DNA of 64,000 nucleotides from CBDCWT01 sp965223305 (GTDB lineage: Bacteria > Planctomycetota > Planctomycetia > Pirellulales > Pirellulaceae). A program made the position numbers and the translations under genes. Of this stretch, positions 60,749 through 64,000 are shown in pieces. Location: contig CBDCWT010000074.1 of the NCBI GenBank assembly GCA_965223305.1, forward strand, positions 62,001-126,000, in the 5' to 3' direction. Within the stretch, counting starts at the first letter, position 1. Each line of letters begins with the position of its first letter. The notes under the pieces are model-generated. The model saw only the letters and a program-made list of their open reading frames with translations, had not been told where the DNA came from and did no database searches.

Positions 60749-61816
60749 ATGGTGATTCCTCGCAGGTCTTTCCTGGGGACCACGGCGCTGGCGGCCTGCT
60801 CTTCGTCCTGGCTGCGAGCGGGCGACAACCACCGCATCCGCATCGGACAGATCGGCACGGCCCACGCGCACGCCTCGGGCAAGCTGGCAACGATCAGGAA
60901 GCTCGCCGCGCAATTCGACGTCGTGGGTGTGGTCGAGCCGGATGAGCAACTGAGACGGCAGGCCCAGGACTCGCCGTCCTACCAGGGCGTGCGCTGGATG
61001 AGCGAACAGGAACTGCTGTCGACGCCCGGGTTGCAAGTGGTGGCCGTAGAGACGGCCGTCGAAGAGCTGGTCGCGGTCGCCCGCCGCTGCGTTGCCGCAG
61101 GGAAGCACGTGCACCTGGACAAGCCGGCAGGAGAGTCACTCACCGCTTTTCAACAGCTGTTCGATGAGGCAGCCGACCGACAACTCCTCGTGCAGATGGG
61201 CTACATGTTCCGTTACAACCCGGCGTTTCAGTTCCTGTTTCGCGCGGTGCGAGCTGGCTGGTTGGGCCAGGTTTTTGAAGTGCATGCGGTGATGAGTAAG
61301 CAGGTGGACCTTGCCGCCCGACGCCGCCTGGCTCGTTTTCGGGGTGGTTCGATGTTTGAACTAGGGTGCCATCTGATCGATGCGATCGTAACGCTGCTGG
61401 GGAGGCCGGAGACGGTGACGCCGTACAACCGCCGCTCGGTCGTCGATGGCACAGGATTGCTGGACAACTGCCTGGCGGTCTTGGAGTATCCGCGTGTTAC
61501 CGCTACGGTGCGCTCGGCGTTGATTGAGGTCGACGGGTTCCAGCGGCGGCAGTTCGTCGTTTGCGGCGATCGCGGTACGATCTCGATTCAGCCGTTGGAG
61601 CCGCCGCAATTGGAGCTGACGTTGGCGGAGGCTCAGGGAGCGTTCCGCCGTGGAACCCAGTCGGTCGAACTGCCAGCTGCCAGCGGCCGCTACGACGGGG
61701 ACTTTCTGGACCTGGCGCAAGTGATCCTGGGCGAGAAAGCAGCAGATTTCTCGCCCGAGCACGATTTGGCAGTTCAGCGGGCAGTGCTACAAGCCAGCGG
61801 TCTGGCGGCAGATTGA
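60749..61816 (+). CDS. Gfo/Idh/MocA-family oxidoreductase with Tat signal
   Basis: The 355-residue product starts with a twin-arginine signal (IPRRSFLGTTALAACSSS) and has an N-terminal Rossmann domain (GQIGTAHAHASGKL; HVHLDKPAGES is the EKP-like motif) and a C-terminal alpha/beta domain. These enzymes oxidise or epimerise sugars or cyclitols with bound NAD(P). The Tat signal means that it folds with cofactor before export. GGAGGGG lies eight bases before the ATG. Planctomycetes encode very many exported members. The substrate is unknown and the ggt neighbour does not suggest one. Confidence 0.88.
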   Translation: MVIPRRSFLGTTALAACSSSWLRAGDNHRIRIGQIGTAHAHASGKLATIRKLAAQFDVVGVVEPDEQLRRQAQDSPSYQGVRWMSEQELLSTPGLQVVAVETAVEELVAVARRCVAAGKHVHLDKPAGESLTAFQQLFDEAADRQLLVQMGYMFRYNPAFQFLFRAVRAGWLGQVFEVHAVMSKQVDLAARRRLARFRGGSMFELGCHLIDAIVTLLGRPETVTPYNRRSVVDGTGLLDNCLAVLEYPRVTATVRSALIEVDGFQRRQFVVCGDRGTISIQPLEPPQLELTLAEAQGAFRRGTQSVELPAASGRYDGDFLDLAQVILGEKAADFSPEHDLAVQRAVLQASGLAAD

Positions 61817-61990
61817 TCGAACCGGGATGATCACCAGCGATCGGCTGACGGCCCTGGGGGCGACGACCTGCCATCAAGCGGCCGGACCTATGCGCGACGG
61901 CCTCCCCTGTAGCGGCTCTGTCTTGACGTCGAGACCTGCCTTGTTGTTCAGCATAGAATAGGAGCATTGGTCCAGTTGCCCGGAGCGGAT

Positions 61991-62545
61991 GTGAACGACG
62001 AGTCGGAATTGATCAAAGACGCGTTGCTGGGTAACTCCGCATCGTATGGCCGGTTGGTGCAGATTCACCAAAACCGACTTTACAATGCGATCGTGCACTT
62101 TGTCGGCGATCGGGTGGATGCCGAAGATATTGTCCAGGAAGCGTTTGTGCAGGCCTACCTCAAGCTCAGCTCGTTCCAGGGGAACAGCGCGTTCTACACC
62201 TGGCTCTACCGCATCGCCTTCAATACGGCGGTCAGCCGCAGCCGCCGTCGTCGCGTCGCCGCTTCGGTGGATCTGACCCGCGAACAGACGGGTGACGAAC
62301 CTGAGGACGGGGGGGAAGCCCCCGACGAGCGGCTGATACGGGACGAGCGTGTCAGGCAGCTGCATGAGGCGTTGGGCCGCTTGAGCGACGAGCACCGGTC
62401 GATCTTGGTGCTGCGCGAGTTGGAGGGCTTTGACTACGAGGCGATCGCGGAGGTGCTCGAGATCAGCATCGGCACAGTGCGTAGCCGGTTGCATCGTGCC
62501 CGCATGCAACTTCGTGAAAAGCTGGAGCAGATGCAGGTGGAATGA
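61991..62545 (+). CDS. ECF sigma factor (SigW/RpoE-like)
   Basis: The 184-residue product has region 2 (DRVDAEDIVQEAFVQAYLKLSSF, FYTWLYRIAFNTAVSRSRRR) and region 4 (LSDEHRSILVLRELEGFDYEAIAEVLEI, TVRSRLHRARMQLREKL). A GTG at 61991 follows GGAG at a good distance. A TTG at 61967 would add eight residues. It ends one base before the cobalamin adenosyltransferase gene, so the two are probably co-transcribed. No anti-sigma gene follows. Confidence 0.88.
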   Translation: MNDESELIKDALLGNSASYGRLVQIHQNRLYNAIVHFVGDRVDAEDIVQEAFVQAYLKLSSFQGNSAFYTWLYRIAFNTAVSRSRRRRVAASVDLTREQTGDEPEDGGEAPDERLIRDERVRQLHEALGRLSDEHRSILVLRELEGFDYEAIAEVLEISIGTVRSRLHRARMQLREKLEQMQVE

Positions 62546-62546
62546 G

Positions 62547-63095
62547 ATGAAGATCTACACCAAGTCGGGTGACGGAGGTAAGACGGGGCTGTTCGCGGGT
62601 CCCCGAGTGTGGAAGGACGACGTCCGCATCGAGGCCTATGGTTCGATCGACGAGTTGAACGGGTTCTTGGGTGTTGCCCGCAATGCGGAGTTAGCCGTTG
62701 CGTTGGAGGAGGTGCTGGAGTCAGTTCAGCACGACTTGTTTGCGATCGGAGCGGAGTTGGCGACCCCGGACCCTGCGGCGCACGACATGCAGCGCATTGC
62801 GCTGCGGCACATCGAGCGTCTCGAGACAGCGATTGACCGGTTCGAATCACAGCTGCCACCGCTGCAGGCCTTCATTTTGCCCAGCGGCAGTACAGCGGCG
62901 GCGCGGCTGCATGTAGCCCGTTGCGTTTGCCGGCGGGCAGAGCGGCGATTGGTCAGCTTGTGGCGGCGTGAGCAAGGGGAGCGGCTGCAGCTGCTCGTCG
63001 GCTACTTGAACCGGCTGAGCGACTTGCTGTTTGTGATGTCACGGGTCGCCAACCAGCAGGCGGGCCAAGCGGACGTGCCCTGGAAGCAGGAGTAG
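62547..63095 (+). CDS. ATP:cob(I)alamin adenosyltransferase, PduO type
   Basis: The 182-residue product has the PduO N-terminal signature KIYTKSGDGGKTGLF and the ATP-site residues in VRIEAYGSIDELN. AARLHVARCVCRRAERR and LNRLSDLLFVMSR form the other conserved segments. It transfers the adenosyl group from ATP to cob(I)alamin to give coenzyme B12. The start ATG lies one base beyond the stop of the ECF gene. No B12 riboswitch or B12-dependent enzyme gene is visible in the window. Confidence 0.94.
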   Translation: MKIYTKSGDGGKTGLFAGPRVWKDDVRIEAYGSIDELNGFLGVARNAELAVALEEVLESVQHDLFAIGAELATPDPAAHDMQRIALRHIERLETAIDRFESQLPPLQAFILPSGSTAAARLHVARCVCRRAERRLVSLWRREQGERLQLLVGYLNRLSDLLFVMSRVANQQAGQADVPWKQE

Positions 63096-63246
63096 GTGGG
63101 GTCACCAATCTTTAAGTCGTTGGGCCGGCCGTTGGTCGCCTCCCAGGTGGGTCTTCATTTCGGGTGTTGACATCGCTTGGGATTGGCAAGAAACTGAAAA
63201 AGGTGGCCTTTGAGGGACGGCTAAGTCCTGTCAGAGCTGCCGACAG

Positions 63247-63319
63247 GCCCCCTTCGTCTAGTGGCCTAGGACTCCGGGTTCTCAGTCCGGCAACAGGGGT
63301 TCGACTCCCCTAGGGGGTG
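63247..63319 (+). tRNA. tRNA-Glu (anticodon CUC)
   Basis: The 73-base sequence folds as a full cloverleaf. The acceptor stem is GCCCCCT with AGGGGGT, with one G-U pair. The anticodon stem is CCGGG with TCCGG around the loop TTCTCAG, giving anticodon CTC. The T arm is AGGGG-TTCGACT-CCCCT. The discriminator is G. The 3' CCA is not encoded. It closely resembles bacterial tRNA-Glu. A possible -35 (TTGACA at 63167-63172) lies 75 bp upstream. Confidence 0.95.
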
Positions 63320-63366
63320 CTTCGTTGTCCCGATTGAGTCGCATGCAATCGCGGGCAGCAGAATGG

Positions 63367-63390
63367 CCCGAGTTTCTCGGGTCTTTTTTT
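63367..63390 (+). terminator. Intrinsic terminator after tRNA-Glu
   Basis: CCCGAG-TTT-CTCGGG is followed by TCTTTTTTT. The short perfect stem and T run 48 bases after the tRNA are a classic factor-independent terminator. Confidence 0.85.
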
Positions 63391-63603
63391 GTTTCTTGCG
63401 ATTCGGCCCAACGTCCTGCCGGGTTGACGTGCCGGAAATCGTGCCCTCCTTCGCTGTGGCTCAGTCCACTGGCGCGGCTCTGCGGGCAAAACTCGCTCCA
63501 GCCGCACACGGCCAGCGTGTAAACTGCGTCGCGGGAGTACTGCCCGCAATGATGGTCGGTTCAGGGCCGCCTTGCGGTTACGGTATCGATTCTGGAGGTC
63601 AGC

Positions 63604-64000
63604 TTGACTGAGCCGAATCCACAATTCGCGACCACTCAGTGGACCCTAGTTTGGAATGCCGCAAAAGAAGATGTGAACCACGGTCGGCCGGCGCTGGAGA
63701 AGCTGATTCGGTGCTATTGGCATCCCCTGTACAGTTTTGCTCGTCGGCAGGGACTAAGTTGTGAGGATGCCGAGGACGCGACCCAGGAGTTCTTGAGTGG
63801 TGTCGTACGCGGCGACTTGCTTCGCTCTGCCGACCCGACCAAGGGGAAGTTCCGGACTTTCTTGTTGGTCGCCTGGAAGCGGTTTCTCATCGACGAGTTC
63901 CGTAGGCGCCAGGCGGCGCGCCGCGGCGGCGATGTGAAGTTGCTTTCCCTTGACTTGGGAACCGGTGAGCAACGTTGGCTCGAACTCGAATCGCGTGAGC
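63604..64000 (+). CDS. ECF-type sigma factor of planctomycete type (5' part, runs off the window)
   Basis: An open frame of 132 codons runs from a TTG at 63604, six bases after GGAGG, to the right edge. It reads MTEPNPQFATTQWTLVWNAA, then CYWHPLYSFARRQGLSCEDAE, DATQEFLSGVV and FRTFLLVAWKRFLIDEFRRR. This fits region 2 of the planctomycete sigma group that begins FATTxWxLV. Region 4 would lie beyond the window. The gene follows the tRNA terminator by 213 bp and is probably its own transcription unit, often with a kinase gene downstream in this group. Confidence 0.85.
   Translation, partial: MTEPNPQFATTQWTLVWNAAKEDVNHGRPALEKLIRCYWHPLYSFARRQGLSCEDAEDATQEFLSGVVRGDLLRSADPTKGKFRTFLLVAWKRFLIDEFRRRQAARRGGDVKLLSLDLGTGEQRWLELESRE

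Noticed and set aside
59896..60882. Minus-strand frame of 328 codons
   Set aside because: It is antisense to the end of ggt and the start of the Gfo/Idh/MocA gene and has no domain.
62547..63247. Cobalamin riboswitch linked to the adenosyltransferase gene
   Set aside because: The gene starts one base after an ECF gene, and no B12-box-like or multi-stem leader was seen before either.

Overview
This window looks like a high-GC chromosome segment from a planctomycete, most likely of the Pirellula/Rhodopirellula type. That assignment is inference from several traits seen together: many ECF sigma factors, Ser/Thr kinases with N-terminal zinc-finger or leader segments, giant secreted proteins carrying heme c, cupredoxin-like proteins, a Rieske protein with a long Ala/Pro-rich N-terminus, and many palindromic intergenic repeats. 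There are no rRNA genes, CRISPR arrays or recognisable transposases. One tRNA gene (Glu, CUC) is present.

Positions 1-20955 are almost entirely minus strand and form one respiratory locus read right to left. The order is Rieske protein, cytochrome b6, a large subunit-IV-like cytochrome b partner, a 1545-residue octaheme protein, two cupredoxin-like proteins, a diheme cytochrome c lipoprotein, CtaC, CtaD, CtaA, CtaB, CtaE, CtaF, SCO, a DUF420 protein and a small membrane protein. Together these encode a menaquinol:cytochrome c (b6c-like) complex, candidate periplasmic electron carriers, an A2-type cytochrome c oxidase and its heme A and CuA maturation factors. The subunit-IV-like gene carries a one-base frameshift in a G run.

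Positions 21000-31100 hold repeats, a zinc-ribbon membrane protein, a MITE-like element, a metzincin protease and a 1416-residue protein that fuses a metalloprotease, a histidine phosphatase and a diheme cytochrome region. An esterase and a coiled-coil secreted protein follow. Positions 31100-35830 contain a kinase/ECF pair and, divergently, a second ECF factor with a membrane-anchored partner. Positions 35900-47300 are mostly housekeeping: a cyclase-family hydrolase, an OmpA lipoprotein, HisH, PurD, a prepilin peptidase, AroK, AroDE, MutL and an NtrC-like regulator.

Positions 47580-49075 are a seven-unit tandem array of about 223-234 bp, which abuts the stop codon of a large kinase gene that follows its own ECF factor. 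Positions 53100-64000 contain another ECF factor with a Gly/Arg-rich secreted protein, an rpsO-pnp-histidine kinase run, a gamma-glutamyltransferase with a Gfo/Idh/MocA protein, an ECF factor with a cobalamin adenosyltransferase, tRNA-Glu, and the start of a sixth ECF-type factor at the window edge. Several palindromic repeat families are scattered between genes, and two of them occur twice as one fixed composite module.
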